Assembly (NCBI RefSeq): GCF_014189455.1
Contig: NZ_CP050296.1
Coordinates: forward strand, 3,406,001 to 3,470,000
Direction: 5' to 3'
DNA: 64,000 bases
From: Mesorhizobium huakuii
GTDB lineage: Bacteria > Pseudomonadota > Alphaproteobacteria > Rhizobiales > Rhizobiaceae
Made by a program: the position numbers and the translations under genes. Below are positions 53,262 through 61,854 of the stretch, one piece after another (within the stretch, counting starts at the first letter, position 1; every line of letters starts with the position of its first letter). The notes below the pieces were generated by a model. It saw only the letters and a program-made list of their open reading frames with translations, did not search any database and was not told the origin of the DNA.

Positions 53262-54617
53262 CTACTTGATGGCGTCCCAGCTCTTCTGGATGTCAGTGGC
53301 GACATCTTGGGCGGACTTGCCGCCGACCAGGTCGATCATGCCGGTCCAGAACGAACCGGCGCCGATCTTGCCGGGCATCAAGTCGGAGCCGTCGAAGCGG
53401 AACGTCGAGGCGTTGGCCAGGATTTCGCCCTGTTTGCGCAGCGCGTCGCTGGCATAGGCATCCTTGTTGACCGACTTGAACGGCGTCACGAAACCGCCCT
53501 GGGCCATCCAGATTTCATGGGCAAGCGGCATCTTCAGGAATTCGATGAACGCGCGCGCACCCTTGGAGTCCTTGGTGATCATGGCCAGCGTACCGGCGCC
53601 GAGCACGGGCGTGCCGAGTTCGGGCTTGGAGGCATAGGGCGGGAAATAGAAGAAGTCCGCGTCCTGGCCAACCTTGGTGCCCTCCGGGAAGAAGGTCGGG
53701 ATGAACGACGCCTGCTTGTGCAGATAGCATTTCGGCGGGACCGAGAAGAGGCCCTTCGGGCTGTCGCGGAAATCGGTCGCCGCGACCGCCTTGGCGCCGC
53801 CATCCACCATCTTGTCGTTGGTCGCGATCTTGCCGAAGATGTCGATGGCGTTGACCACCGCCGGATCGTTGAACGGAATCTCGTTCTTCACCCATTTGTC
53901 GTAGACTTCCGGCGGCTGCGTGCGCAGCATCAGGTCTTCGACCCAGTCGGTCGCCGGCCAGCCGGTGGCGCCGCCCGAACCGAGCCCGATGCACCATGGC
54001 GTGCCGCCATCGGCGATGATCTTCTTCTCGAGGTCGGCGAGTTCTTCCTGCGTCTTCGGAACCGTGTAGCCGGCTTCCTTGAAATTATCCGGCGAGTACC
54101 AGACCAGCGATTTCACGTCGGCCTTGTAGGGGAAGGCGAAGAAGCCGGGCTTGCCGTCCTTGTCCTTGAAGGTGCCGAGGTCGACCCAGGACTGGCCGGC
54201 GCCGTAATTATCCTTGACCCATTTGGCGGTATCGTCGCCGAGCGGCGTCAACAGGCCCTTCGACGCCAGGTCCTGGATCAGGCCAGGCTGTGGCAGCACG
54301 GCGATGTTGGGCGGGCTGCCGGCCTGGGTGTCGATGACGATCTGCTGTTCGTAATTCTCCGACGAGGAGTATTTGATCTCGGCGCCTGTCGCTTCCTGGA
54401 AATATTCAAGAACCGTGCGGATCAGACCCTCGTCCTCGCCGCGCCAGGGTCCGAAGATGGTCAGGGTCTCGCCCTTGAGATCGACTTTCTTGAGCTCTTC
54501 GTAATTTGCCCAGTTGAAGCGCTTGTCCTCGCCCGGCTTGAACTTCAGTTCGGCATGCGCGGGCGCGCTCAGGGCGAACGTGGCAAACGCAGCGCCCAGC
54601 AAAAGCATTTTCTTCAT
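53262..54617 (-). CDS. aglE: alpha-glucoside ABC transporter substrate-binding protein
   Basis: 451-residue periplasmic receptor with signal peptide MKKMLLLGAAFATFALSAPAHA and the family-1 binding-protein fold (GETLTIFGPWRGEDEG, KADVKSLVWYSPDNF). It delivers alpha-glucosides to AglFG. The start at 54617 has GGGAGGGAA upstream. First gene of the operon; an AglR-type operator lies about 113 bp upstream. Confidence 0.93.
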   Translation of the reverse strand: MKKMLLLGAAFATFALSAPAHAELKFKPGEDKRFNWANYEELKKVDLKGETLTIFGPWRGEDEGLIRTVLEYFQEATGAEIKYSSSENYEQQIVIDTQAGSPPNIAVLPQPGLIQDLASKGLLTPLGDDTAKWVKDNYGAGQSWVDLGTFKDKDGKPGFFAFPYKADVKSLVWYSPDNFKEAGYTVPKTQEELADLEKKIIADGGTPWCIGLGSGGATGWPATDWVEDLMLRTQPPEVYDKWVKNEIPFNDPAVVNAIDIFGKIATNDKMVDGGAKAVAATDFRDSPKGLFSVPPKCYLHKQASFIPTFFPEGTKVGQDADFFYFPPYASKPELGTPVLGAGTLAMITKDSKGARAFIEFLKMPLAHEIWMAQGGFVTPFKSVNKDAYASDALRKQGEILANASTFRFDGSDLMPGKIGAGSFWTGMIDLVGGKSAQDVATDIQKSWDAIK

Positions 54618-54729
54618 CGGTATTCCCTCCCAGTGGGTCACATACACCGGACGGAACCTCCATTCCGCCCGCCGACGCGGCAGGACTGTGACTCAGTCGC
54701 AAGGAAACCGCAACCTTTCGAAGAGTCTT

Positions 54730-54743
54730 CCAAAGCGCTTTGG
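54730..54743. promoter_or_regulatory. AglR operator, aglE side
   Basis: Perfect 14-bp palindrome CCAAAGCGCTTTGG in the aglE promoter region. AglR binding is inferred from its LacI fold and position. Confidence 0.7.
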
Positions 54744-54954
54744 CTTTTCCGATCACGCCATTGAATCGAGCGGAAGTCAAGAGGCTCGCTTTAGCTAATC
54801 GATTTAATTCTGCGGATTCTGACGCTGAAAAGTGCAGCGCAGCATGCTTTTTTGGCAACGCAACAGCAATTTTTTGTTTCAAACCGGTCCCAACCCTGAC
54901 TATGGTCGTCCCGGTGCCGTCGCGCCCTAGTGGCGCTTGGGTCGATTCAATTTA

Positions 54955-54964
54955 AAAGCGCTTT
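54955..54964. promoter_or_regulatory. AglR operator, autoregulatory
   Basis: AAAGCGCTTT immediately before the aglR start, same core as the aglE site. Probably autorepression. Confidence 0.65.
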
Positions 54965-54970
54965 GAGGGA

Positions 54971-56005
54971 ATGGAGACCGTTGTGAACCTCAAGCAGCTC
55001 GCGCAAATGCTGGCGCTCTCCCAGACCACGGTAAGCCGGGCACTGAACGGCTACCCGGAGGTCAACGAGGAAACGCGCAGGCGTGTCATGGACGCGGCCA
55101 AGCGCCATGGTTATCGCCCCAATCCGAGCGCGCGGCGGCTGGCGACCGGCAAGTCCGGCATGATCGGCTATGTCCTGCCGACGGGCGCGGCCGTCGACAT
55201 CGATCCGCATTTCGTCGAATTCCTGTCCGGCCTCGGCGACTATGCCCGCTCGCATGAGCTCGACCTCGTTCTGTCGCCGGCCGATGCCGACGACCAGGAG
55301 ACGACTTACCGGCGCATCGTCGCCAACCGGCAGGTCGATGCCGTCTATATCTCTTCGCCGCGGCCGCAGGACAGTCGGGTGGCGCTGGTCAGCACGCTCG
55401 GCATTCCTTTCCTCGTCCATGGTCGCAGCGAAGGCTTCGATTTCGACTATCCCTATCTCGATATCGACAATGAGGGTGCCTTCCACGAGGCGGCGCGGCT
55501 GCTGGTGCAGCTCGGCCACCGGCGGCTGGCGCTGATCAATGGCGACGACCGTGAGACCTTCGCCATCCACCGCGAGCGCGGCGTGCGCCGGGCGCTTGCC
55601 GCAAGCGGGCTGACCTTGGGCGAACGCCACGTCTGCTCCGTGGTCATGACCGAGGAGAACGGCTATCGCGCCACCAGGCGTCTGCTCGAGGCGGGCGACG
55701 CGCCGACGGCGATCGCCTGCTCCAGCCTGATCATGGCGCTGGGCGTCGTGCGCGCGGTGCGCGACCTCGGCCTGACGATTCCCGGCGATGTCTCGCTGAT
55801 CGCCCATGACGACGTCTTTCCCTGGCTGAAGCCGGAGAATTTTTCCGTGCCGCTGTCGACGACACGCTCGTCGATCCGTCTCGCCGGCGCCCGCGTCGCC
55901 GAACGGCTGGCGGCGCGGATATCGGGGCTGGAAGAAGGCGCCCGCGGCGAGGTCTGGCCGGTCGACCTGGTGGTGCGAGGCTCGGTCGCCGGAGCGCCGG
56001 GGTAG
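54971..56005 (+). CDS. aglR: LacI-family repressor of the agl operon
   Basis: 344 residues: N-terminal helix-turn-helix LKQLAQMLALSQTTVSRALNGYPEVNE, hinge GYRPNPSARRLATG and a periplasmic-binding-like effector domain. It represses aglEFGAK until alpha-glucoside binds. The ATG at 54971 has the RBS too close; the GTG at 54983 (VNLKQLAQ) with GGAG 6 nt upstream may be the real start. Confidence 0.93.
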   Translation: METVVNLKQLAQMLALSQTTVSRALNGYPEVNEETRRRVMDAAKRHGYRPNPSARRLATGKSGMIGYVLPTGAAVDIDPHFVEFLSGLGDYARSHELDLVLSPADADDQETTYRRIVANRQVDAVYISSPRPQDSRVALVSTLGIPFLVHGRSEGFDFDYPYLDIDNEGAFHEAARLLVQLGHRRLALINGDDRETFAIHRERGVRRALAASGLTLGERHVCSVVMTEENGYRATRRLLEAGDAPTAIACSSLIMALGVVRAVRDLGLTIPGDVSLIAHDDVFPWLKPENFSVPLSTTRSSIRLAGARVAERLAARISGLEEGARGEVWPVDLVVRGSVAGAPG

Positions 56006-56031
56006 CTAGGCAGGCTGATAGCGGCAGACAA

Positions 56032-57603
56032 CTACTTCGCCGCTTCCGCCGCCTTGAGGTCCAGCAGCCCATAGCCGAAATCATTGTCGCGCCCTTTCGG
56101 GCCGAGATCTTTCGCCGTTGCCGCCAACGCTTTCTCGATGTCGTTGGCCGAGCGGTCGGGCGAAGCATGGAGGAGATTGGCGATGGCGCCGCTCACGATC
56201 GCCGCGGCGAACGAGGTGCCGGTGACGACATCGGAGCCGGCGCCGCTCGGTGCCACCATCTCGACGCCGGGGGCCGAGATGAAGACATAGGCGCCGCGAT
56301 TTGCCTGCGGCATCAGCCCGTCCTTGGCGTCGGTCGCGGTCACCGCGATGACGCCGTCGAAGGCCGCCGGATAGCCATAGGGCGCCTTCGGGCCGTTGTT
56401 GCCGGCGGCGGCGACCAGCACCATGCCGAGCGCGCGGGCATTGCGGCAGGCGGCGCCGAGCAGATCATTCTTCGGCCCGACGAAGCTCATATTGATGATG
56501 CTGACATTCTGCTCCGCCGCCCAGTCGAGCGCCGACAGGATGACGTCCATGGTCGACTTGCCGCCTTCGAAGGCGCGGGCGTGATAGATCCTGGCGCCGG
56601 GCGCCATGCCTTCCAGCGCGCCGACGCCGGCGATCAGCCCGTCGACCGAAGTGCCGTGATCGCGCTTTTCGATCGGCACGTCAGGCATGGCGTCGAACTG
56701 CGCGGCGATGACGCCGGCCAGCGCCGGATTGGCGTCGTCGATGCCGGTATCGATGACGGCAACCCTGACGTTCTCGCCGCTCGCCTGCTTGGAATCGAGT
56801 TCGATGCGGCCGAAGGCATAGTTCACGATGCCCGCGGCCTGCTGCAGTGTATAGATATGGTTGGGCTCGCGCCGCTGGGTGCGGCCATCGGCGGCAAGCT
56901 GCGCCAGCACGACGCCGACGGGACGGCCGTCGGGAATGCCGAAGCGCACCAATGTGGTGCCGAGCAGCCGGGACTGGCGCTGCGAGCGCACTTCGAGGCC
57001 GAAGGAAGCAGCGATCTGCTGCACGGCGCCGGCATCGCCGTCAACCGTCACCAGCACCTCGTCGGGTACGAACTCGCCGGCCACCGCGCGCGGCGGCAGA
57101 ACGGCGATGAGATCGGTCGGTGAGATGATCGGTCCGCCGGCCGGCGGGCCGGCTTGATTGTTGCCGGGTGGCGTCGCCGGTTCCGGTCGTGGCGCCGGCA
57201 CCGGTTCCGGAGGCGCGACCGGATTGGGAAACAGGTCGACGATCAGAGCGGGCAGAAAGACTGCGCCGGCTTGGGCAGGACCCGCACCACCGGCATTGTC
57301 GTTGGCGCCGCCGCCGTCCTTTGCGCAGTCGGCGCCGGCCGCATTGGTGCCGTTGCGGCAGTCTATTTTCGTCTGGTCGCTTGTGGCGGCATTGGTCTGT
57401 GCCGACGCAGGCACGGCGGCGATTGTCATCGCCGCCGCCAAAGCAATTCCAAGAAAAGTGCGTAGCGGTTTTCTCGGGAAAAGCGCAAAGCGCTTTCCCT
57501 TGGGAATTGCGTCAAAACAGGAACATTGAGCGGGTCGGTGTTTCCGTGAAACGCCGACCCGCTCAAGGATTGCCGCAAATCGAAGGGCCGCCTCAGCCGC
57601 CAT
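56032..57603 (-). CDS. subtilisin-like (S8) serine protease
   Basis: 523 residues as annotated. The catalytic triad is Asp285 (AVIDTGIDD), His316 (DHGTSVDGLIAG) and Ser464 (GTSFAAAIVSG), with oxyanion Asn402. Pro-rich linker 125-160, then a propeptide-like domain. The likely signal peptide RKPLRTFLGIALAAAM to PASAQ (44-69) is partly encoded by an intergenic repeat (57442-57566). The ATG at 57603 overlaps the anti-sigma stop. Third gene of the ECF sigma operon, so probably an envelope-stress protease. Confidence 0.88.
   Translation of the reverse strand: MAAEAALRFAAILERVGVSRKHRPAQCSCFDAIPKGKRFALFPRKPLRTFLGIALAAAMTIAAVPASAQTNAATSDQTKIDCRNGTNAAGADCAKDGGGANDNAGGAGPAQAGAVFLPALIVDLFPNPVAPPEPVPAPRPEPATPPGNNQAGPPAGGPIISPTDLIAVLPPRAVAGEFVPDEVLVTVDGDAGAVQQIAASFGLEVRSQRQSRLLGTTLVRFGIPDGRPVGVVLAQLAADGRTQRREPNHIYTLQQAAGIVNYAFGRIELDSKQASGENVRVAVIDTGIDDANPALAGVIAAQFDAMPDVPIEKRDHGTSVDGLIAGVGALEGMAPGARIYHARAFEGGKSTMDVILSALDWAAEQNVSIINMSFVGPKNDLLGAACRNARALGMVLVAAAGNNGPKAPYGYPAAFDGVIAVTATDAKDGLMPQANRGAYVFISAPGVEMVAPSGAGSDVVTGTSFAAAIVSGAIANLLHASPDRSANDIEKALAATAKDLGPKGRDNDFGYGLLDLKAAEAAK
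57442..57566. repeat. composite repeat (modules C+D) inside the protease 5' end
   Basis: AGCAATTCCAAGAAAAGTG to GGGAATTGCG, then ACCGACCCGC arms. Same family as the copies at 10302 and 36741. It is read through in the protease frame without a stop. Confidence 0.85.
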
Positions 57604-58261
57604 CAGCCGGTTTCCTTCCCTCGATCACAGTGTCCGCGAAAGGCTGGGCAGCAATAAGGCTAAGCTGCTTGGCGTAGTCGGCGGCGTTGGTGGCGGGGAT
57701 GGCCAGCCGGAAGACGCCGTCGGCGGTCGGTCCGCCGATGATTTTCAGCCCGTTGCTGCCGAGGAATGCCGAAATGTCCGACATCTTCGCATCCGGCTTG
57801 AACTTGACCAGGGCGAACGGCATTTTCGCCAGATCGTCTTGCGCACCGGCAATCTCGAAGTCCTTGCCCTTGCCGCCGGGCTGAACCAGGGACTGCACCG
57901 CGATCAGCGCCAGCAGGACCGCCGCCGCCGCCCAGGCGACGCCAACCGGCACCGCCATGAAGCGGCCCCAGGCCTGCGCCAGCCAGGATGAGCCGGCCGG
58001 CTTGCGTGCGGGGCCGGCCTCGGCATCGAGCGCTTTGGCGAAGCGGCTGAGCGCATCGGCGGGCGGGCGGATCGCTTCATTGGCGGCGGATGTGCCGGAG
58101 AATTCGGCCTCGGCCTCGCCAAGGGCTGCCATTGCCGCCGGATCGGTCGCCAGCCATTCCTCGACAGCTTCGAGGTCGGAGCCTTCCAGCGAGCCGTTCA
58201 GGTAGAACGGCAGCAGCGTTTCCATTTCGTCGCGGCGCGACATCTTTTCAGCGGCGCTCAT
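57593..58261 (-). CDS. anti-sigma factor (membrane-anchored)
   Basis: 222 residues. The N-terminal cytoplasmic part (RRDEMETLLPFYLNGSLEGSDLEAVEEWL) has a short anti-sigma-like fold; one TM segment lies at about 112-130 (GVAWAAAAVLLALIAVQSLV) and the C-terminal periplasmic domain ends EGRKPADGG. No HxxxCxxC zinc motif is present. It overlaps the sigma-factor gene by 4 nt, the usual sigma/anti-sigma arrangement. Confidence 0.85.
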   Translation of the reverse strand: MSAAEKMSRRDEMETLLPFYLNGSLEGSDLEAVEEWLATDPAAMAALGEAEAEFSGTSAANEAIRPPADALSRFAKALDAEAGPARKPAGSSWLAQAWGRFMAVPVGVAWAAAAVLLALIAVQSLVQPGGKGKDFEIAGAQDDLAKMPFALVKFKPDAKMSDISAFLGSNGLKIIGGPTADGVFRLAIPATNAADYAKQLSLIAAQPFADTVIEGRKPADGG

Positions 58262-58824
58262 GGCCACCCCCTGTCGTAACCGGCGGCCTTGAGGGCCTCG
58301 CCGAGTTTCTTGCGGGCGTAGAACATCCGGGTCTTGACCGTCGCGACCGGGATGGCGAGCACCTCGCCGATCTCGGTCACCGATTGTCCATGATAATAGG
58401 CAAGATCGATCACCGTGCGGTGTTCTTCGGGCAAGGCGTCGATGAAGCGGCGCAAGGCGGCGGCCTTGTCCTCTTTCATGGTGACGACCTCCGGCGTGTC
58501 GGCGCCGTCGGGCACCGCGGCGGCGGCCTCGTCGTCGATCCAGTCTTCCTTCTTTTTGCGCAGCAGCGACAGCGCCTTGAACCGGGCGATGCCGAGCAGC
58601 CATGTCGAGACTTCGGAGCGCCCTTCGAAGCCTGGCGCCTGGCGCCACAGTTCGAGAAACACTTCGTTCGCGATATCGTCAGCCATCATTTCCGATCCCG
58701 TCTGGCGCGCCACGAAGCGGTAGACCCGCGCGTGGTGACGCATAAACAGAAGCCGCACGGCGGCACGGTCGCCCTTCGCGACCCGGTCGACAAGCGCGCG
58801 ATCGGTCTCCGTCGCTGCCGTCAT
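58258..58824 (-). CDS. ECF-type RNA polymerase sigma factor
   Basis: 188 residues: sigma-2 region (YRFVARQTGSEMMADDIANEVFLELWRQ) and sigma-4 region (LPEEHRTVIDLAYYHGQSVTEIGEVLAIPVATVK). It recruits RNA polymerase to stress promoters and is held by the anti-sigma factor encoded next. I use the ATG at 58824; the open frame before it contains a repeat. The signal sensed is unknown. Confidence 0.92.
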   Translation of the reverse strand: MTAATETDRALVDRVAKGDRAAVRLLFMRHHARVYRFVARQTGSEMMADDIANEVFLELWRQAPGFEGRSEVSTWLLGIARFKALSLLRKKKEDWIDDEAAAAVPDGADTPEVVTMKEDKAAALRRFIDALPEEHRTVIDLAYYHGQSVTEIGEVLAIPVATVKTRMFYARKKLGEALKAAGYDRGWP

Positions 58825-58942
58825 GGCCGGTCGAGCCGCCTGGCTCCTGTCTGCTCTGTCGCTGATCGGTCCAAAAGGTTCATCCTCCGCCAAGGAATTT
58901 GCGGAGGCTAACTGAAGAAAGGGGAGGTTGCCAGTGGCGCGT

Positions 58943-59135
58943 CTTCCCTTCTCCCCTTGTGGGAGAAGGTGGCCTCGCGAAGCGAGGTCGGATGAGGGGT
59001 GTGCGAAGGATCTCTGCTTTACAGAATTAAGCGCTTCAGATCCTTCCATCTTTTCACGCCGCGCTCCGTCACCCACCCCTCAACCGTCTCGGCGCTACGC
59101 GCCGATCCACCTTCTCCCACAAGGGGAGAAGGAAG
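58943..59135. repeat. large inverted repeat, BIME-like
   Basis: Left arm CTTCTCCCCTTGTGGGAGAAGGTGG (58947-58971) reappears inverted at 59109-59132, with further inverted GAGGGGTG / CACCCCTC parts. The arms themselves contain local hairpins. It fills the space between the ECF sigma gene and the phosphodiesterase gene and could form a long cruciform or transcript hairpin. Confidence 0.8.
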
Positions 59136-59143
59136 AGCCGCGC

Positions 59144-59983
59144 TCAACTCAAGAAAGACTTAGCCTTCATCGTCGCCGGCACCGGCACGCCGAGCCGGCT
59201 CAGCACCGTCGGCGCCAACTGCAACTGGTCGAGCAGCGTATCGTCCTCGGGACCTTTCGCAGGACCGAAATAATACAGCGCGAAATCCTGCATCTCGTCG
59301 TCATGGCCGCCATGGTGACCGCGGTCGGTCTGGCCGTGATCGGCGGTGACCATCACCTCGTAGCCTGCCGCGATCCAGCCCGGCAGGAAGGCGGCCAGCA
59401 TGCCGTCCATCGCATAGACGGCATGGTCCATCTCATGGCAGTCATGGCCGAAGCGATGGCCCATCGAGTCCAGTGTGCAAGTGTGCAGGATGCCGTAGTC
59501 GATGCCGTGGCGTTTCGTCAGCATGGTCAGCGTCGCGAACAGGTCGACATCGCTCGGCGTCATCTGGTTGCGGGCGTTGTAGCCGGTCATGGTGTGGAAC
59601 CGGCCATGCGTGATCGGCCCGCCGGGCTCGTCATATTCCATGTCCTCGACCAGATCGAACGGGTAGGACCGGAAGAATTCCGACCAGTAGGAATGGGTTA
59701 CCGCCCCGGTCTTGCCGCCGGCCTTGCTGACTTCCGAGAAGATGTCGGGCTGCCCGACGCGAAAGCGGTTCTCGTTGGAAAGGATGCCGTGCACCTGCGG
59801 CGACACGCCGGTGTGGATCGAGGCGTAGCAGCAGGCCGAGGTCGACGGCAGCACCGAGCGCATCTTCCAGACCCGCGCTTCGCCCGATTGTACCCAACCC
59901 TCGAGATTGCCCATCAGCCGGCGCCAGTTCCGATAGGGCACGCCATCGAGGATGATCAGCAGAAGCTTGGATTTGAGCGCCAC
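59144..59983 (-). CDS. alkaline-phosphatase-fold phosphodiesterase / nucleotide pyrophosphatase-like
   Basis: 279 residues. Metal ligands are visible: Asp in LLIILDGVPY, nucleophile Ser/Thr in LPSTSACCYASIHTG, HTCTLDSMGHRFGHD and TADHGQTDRG. The fold is that of type-I phosphodiesterases and nucleotide pyrophosphatases. No signal peptide, so it acts in the cytoplasm. It ends an operon-like run with a peptide-type ABC importer, suggesting it processes an imported phosphodiester. Confidence 0.85.
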   Translation of the reverse strand: MALKSKLLLIILDGVPYRNWRRLMGNLEGWVQSGEARVWKMRSVLPSTSACCYASIHTGVSPQVHGILSNENRFRVGQPDIFSEVSKAGGKTGAVTHSYWSEFFRSYPFDLVEDMEYDEPGGPITHGRFHTMTGYNARNQMTPSDVDLFATLTMLTKRHGIDYGILHTCTLDSMGHRFGHDCHEMDHAVYAMDGMLAAFLPGWIAAGYEVMVTADHGQTDRGHHGGHDDEMQDFALYYFGPAKGPEDDTLLDQLQLAPTVLSRLGVPVPATMKAKSFLS

Positions 59984-60004
59984 GGGCTACTCCATGATGT
60001 CTAG

Positions 60005-60050
60005 CAGTTAAAACGGGAACGCCGCATGCCGTTTCGGGCACACGGCGTTC
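60005..60050 (-). terminator. possible terminator after the binding-protein gene
   Basis: Minus strand: AACGCCGTGTGCC / GGCATGCGGCGTT stem with a short loop, then CCCGTTTT. It lies between the substrate-binding protein and the phosphodiesterase gene and may reduce read-through. Confidence 0.55.
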
Positions 60051-60097
60051 TTACACGTGAATCAGACGGGCACGTGAATCAAACAGGCAGGGTTCGG

Positions 60098-61687
60098 CTA
60101 AGCGTTGAGCCAGCACTCAGCCAACGCATAGCCATCCATCATTTCGCCATTCGGGTTCTTGACGTAGCCGCTGATCTTGTTGGTGGCGGCGGCGTCGATG
60201 AACTGGTTGAAGAACGGCACGATCAGCCCGCCTTCGTCGCGCATCAGCACCGCCATGTCATGGTAGATCGCCTTGCGCTTGGCCTGGTCGAGTTCGGCGC
60301 GGGCGGTGAACAGCATCTTGTCGAATTCCGGCCGCTTGAAGCGGGTGTCGTTCCAGTCGGCGGTCGAGACATAGCCGGTGGAATACATCTGGTCCTGCGT
60401 CGGCCGGCCGCCCCAGTAGGAGAGCGAGAAGGGCTGCTTGTTCCAGACTTCCGACCAGTAGCCGTCGCCGGGCTCGCGCTTGATCTCGATCTTGATGCCG
60501 GCCTTGGCGGCGCTCTGCTGGTAAAGCTGGGCGGCATCGACGGCGCCCGGGAAAGCGACGTCCGAGGTGCGCAGCAGGATCGAACCGCTATGGCCAGACT
60601 TCTTGTAGGCCGCGGCCGCCTTTTCCGGATCGAACTTGCGTTGCTCGATATCGGTGGAAAACAGCGGGTAAGCTTCGTTGATCGGGAAGTCGTTGCCGAC
60701 CGAACCATAGCCGCGCAGGATCTTCTCCAACAGCTCGTCGCGGTCCATGGCGAGCTTCAGCGCCATTCTGAGGTCATTGTTGTCGAACGGTGCCGTGTCG
60801 CAGAACATGTTGAACGGATAGTAGCCACGGCCCGAGACGTTCTCGATGCTGACGCCGGGGATGCGCTTGACCAGGTCGACGACCTTCGGCTCGACACGGT
60901 TGATCATCTGCACCTGGCCGCCCTGCAGCGCGGCCAGCCGCGCCGTCGCGTCATTGATGACGACGATCTCGATCTGGTCGGCATGGCCCGCCTTGTCGCC
61001 GCGCCAGTAATTTGCGAAGCGCTCGCCGCCATGACGCACACCGGGCTGGTTGACTGTGACCTTGTAGGGGCCGGCGCTGATGCCGGCATTCGGATTGTCC
61101 TTGCCGCCATTCGGCTGGATGACGAGATGGTAGTCGGCCATCAGATAGGGGAAGTCGGCATCGGCGTCGCCCAGCGTGACGACCACTTCCTCGCCATTCG
61201 GCTTGATGCCTTTGATGTTCTTCAGCACGCCCAGCGCGCCCGACTTCGACTTCTCGTCGGCGTGACGTTCGAGCGTCGCCGCGACGTCGTCGGCGGTCAC
61301 GGTCTTGCCATTGTGGAATTCAATGCCGTCGCGCACCTTGATCGTCCAAGTCTTGGCGTCGGCGGAAGCGCCGATCTCCTCGGCGATGAGGTTCTCCACG
61401 CCACCATCCGGCTTGAGGCGAACCAGAAATTCGCCCCACTGCTTGCAGAAACTGAAAGTGACCTGGCTGAGGTTCAGCGCCGGGTCGAGGCTGTTGGTCG
61501 ACTCGCCGCCCTGCAGGCCGGCCTTGAGGATGCCGCCCTTGACCGGCGTCTGTGCGAAGGCTTTCCCGGCCAGCGTCGTTGCCAGCGCCGCCGACACACC
61601 CAGTGCCGCGGTGCGGCCAAGGAAGTCGCGACGCGATATCCGGCCCTGGCCGGCGAGATCAGCGAGATGGTCGAGTTCAGTCTTCAT
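60098..61687 (-). CDS. ABC transporter substrate-binding protein, family 5 (oligopeptide type)
   Basis: 529 residues with a Tat signal (SRRDFLGRTAALGVSAALA) and the DppA/OppA-class fold (SLDPALNLSQVTF, VRDGIEFHNGKTVTADDV). It binds peptides or other amphipathic solutes; the adjacent phosphodiesterase hints at a phosphorylated ligand. AAGGGGTAGG precedes the ATG. Tat export suggests folding before secretion. Confidence 0.9.
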   Translation of the reverse strand: MKTELDHLADLAGQGRISRRDFLGRTAALGVSAALATTLAGKAFAQTPVKGGILKAGLQGGESTNSLDPALNLSQVTFSFCKQWGEFLVRLKPDGGVENLIAEEIGASADAKTWTIKVRDGIEFHNGKTVTADDVAATLERHADEKSKSGALGVLKNIKGIKPNGEEVVVTLGDADADFPYLMADYHLVIQPNGGKDNPNAGISAGPYKVTVNQPGVRHGGERFANYWRGDKAGHADQIEIVVINDATARLAALQGGQVQMINRVEPKVVDLVKRIPGVSIENVSGRGYYPFNMFCDTAPFDNNDLRMALKLAMDRDELLEKILRGYGSVGNDFPINEAYPLFSTDIEQRKFDPEKAAAAYKKSGHSGSILLRTSDVAFPGAVDAAQLYQQSAAKAGIKIEIKREPGDGYWSEVWNKQPFSLSYWGGRPTQDQMYSTGYVSTADWNDTRFKRPEFDKMLFTARAELDQAKRKAIYHDMAVLMRDEGGLIVPFFNQFIDAAATNKISGYVKNPNGEMMDGYALAECWLNA

Positions 61688-61792
61688 GTCCTACCCCTTG
61701 TTGAAAACAACGTCACGCGCAGCGCCCGTCCGCAAGGACGTGTGGCGCTTTAGTGTTGCATACCGATGACGACAGTCGCCCCAGCCCGGCGG

Positions 61793-61854
61793 TTCGAGCT
61801 ATTCCGTTGCCTGACGCAATTCCGGAAGGTTCGCACTTTCCCTGGAATTGCTCA
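61793..61854. repeat. palindromic repeat, module C variant
   Basis: GAGCTATTCC to GGAATTGCTCA. Its last bases TCA are the complement of the stop codon of the ATPase gene. Confidence 0.75.

Larger units (their letters stand above)
54618..54970. promoter_or_regulatory. divergent aglE-aglR regulatory region
   Basis: 353 bp with two palindromes sharing the core AAAGCGCTTT: CCAAAGCGCTTTGG (54730-54743) on the aglE side and AAAGCGCTTT (54955-54964), 6 bp before the aglR ATG. The central AGCGCT dyad is typical of LacI-family operators. Confidence 0.75.

Noticed and set aside
58825..59076. N-terminal extension of the ECF sigma factor
   Set aside because: The extension reads through the BIME-like repeat; the ATG at 58824 gives a normal-length sigma factor.
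60054..60092. Short direct repeat CACGTGAATCA / CACGTGAATCA
   Set aside because: Two copies of about 11 bp in a small intergenic space; too short for a functional claim.
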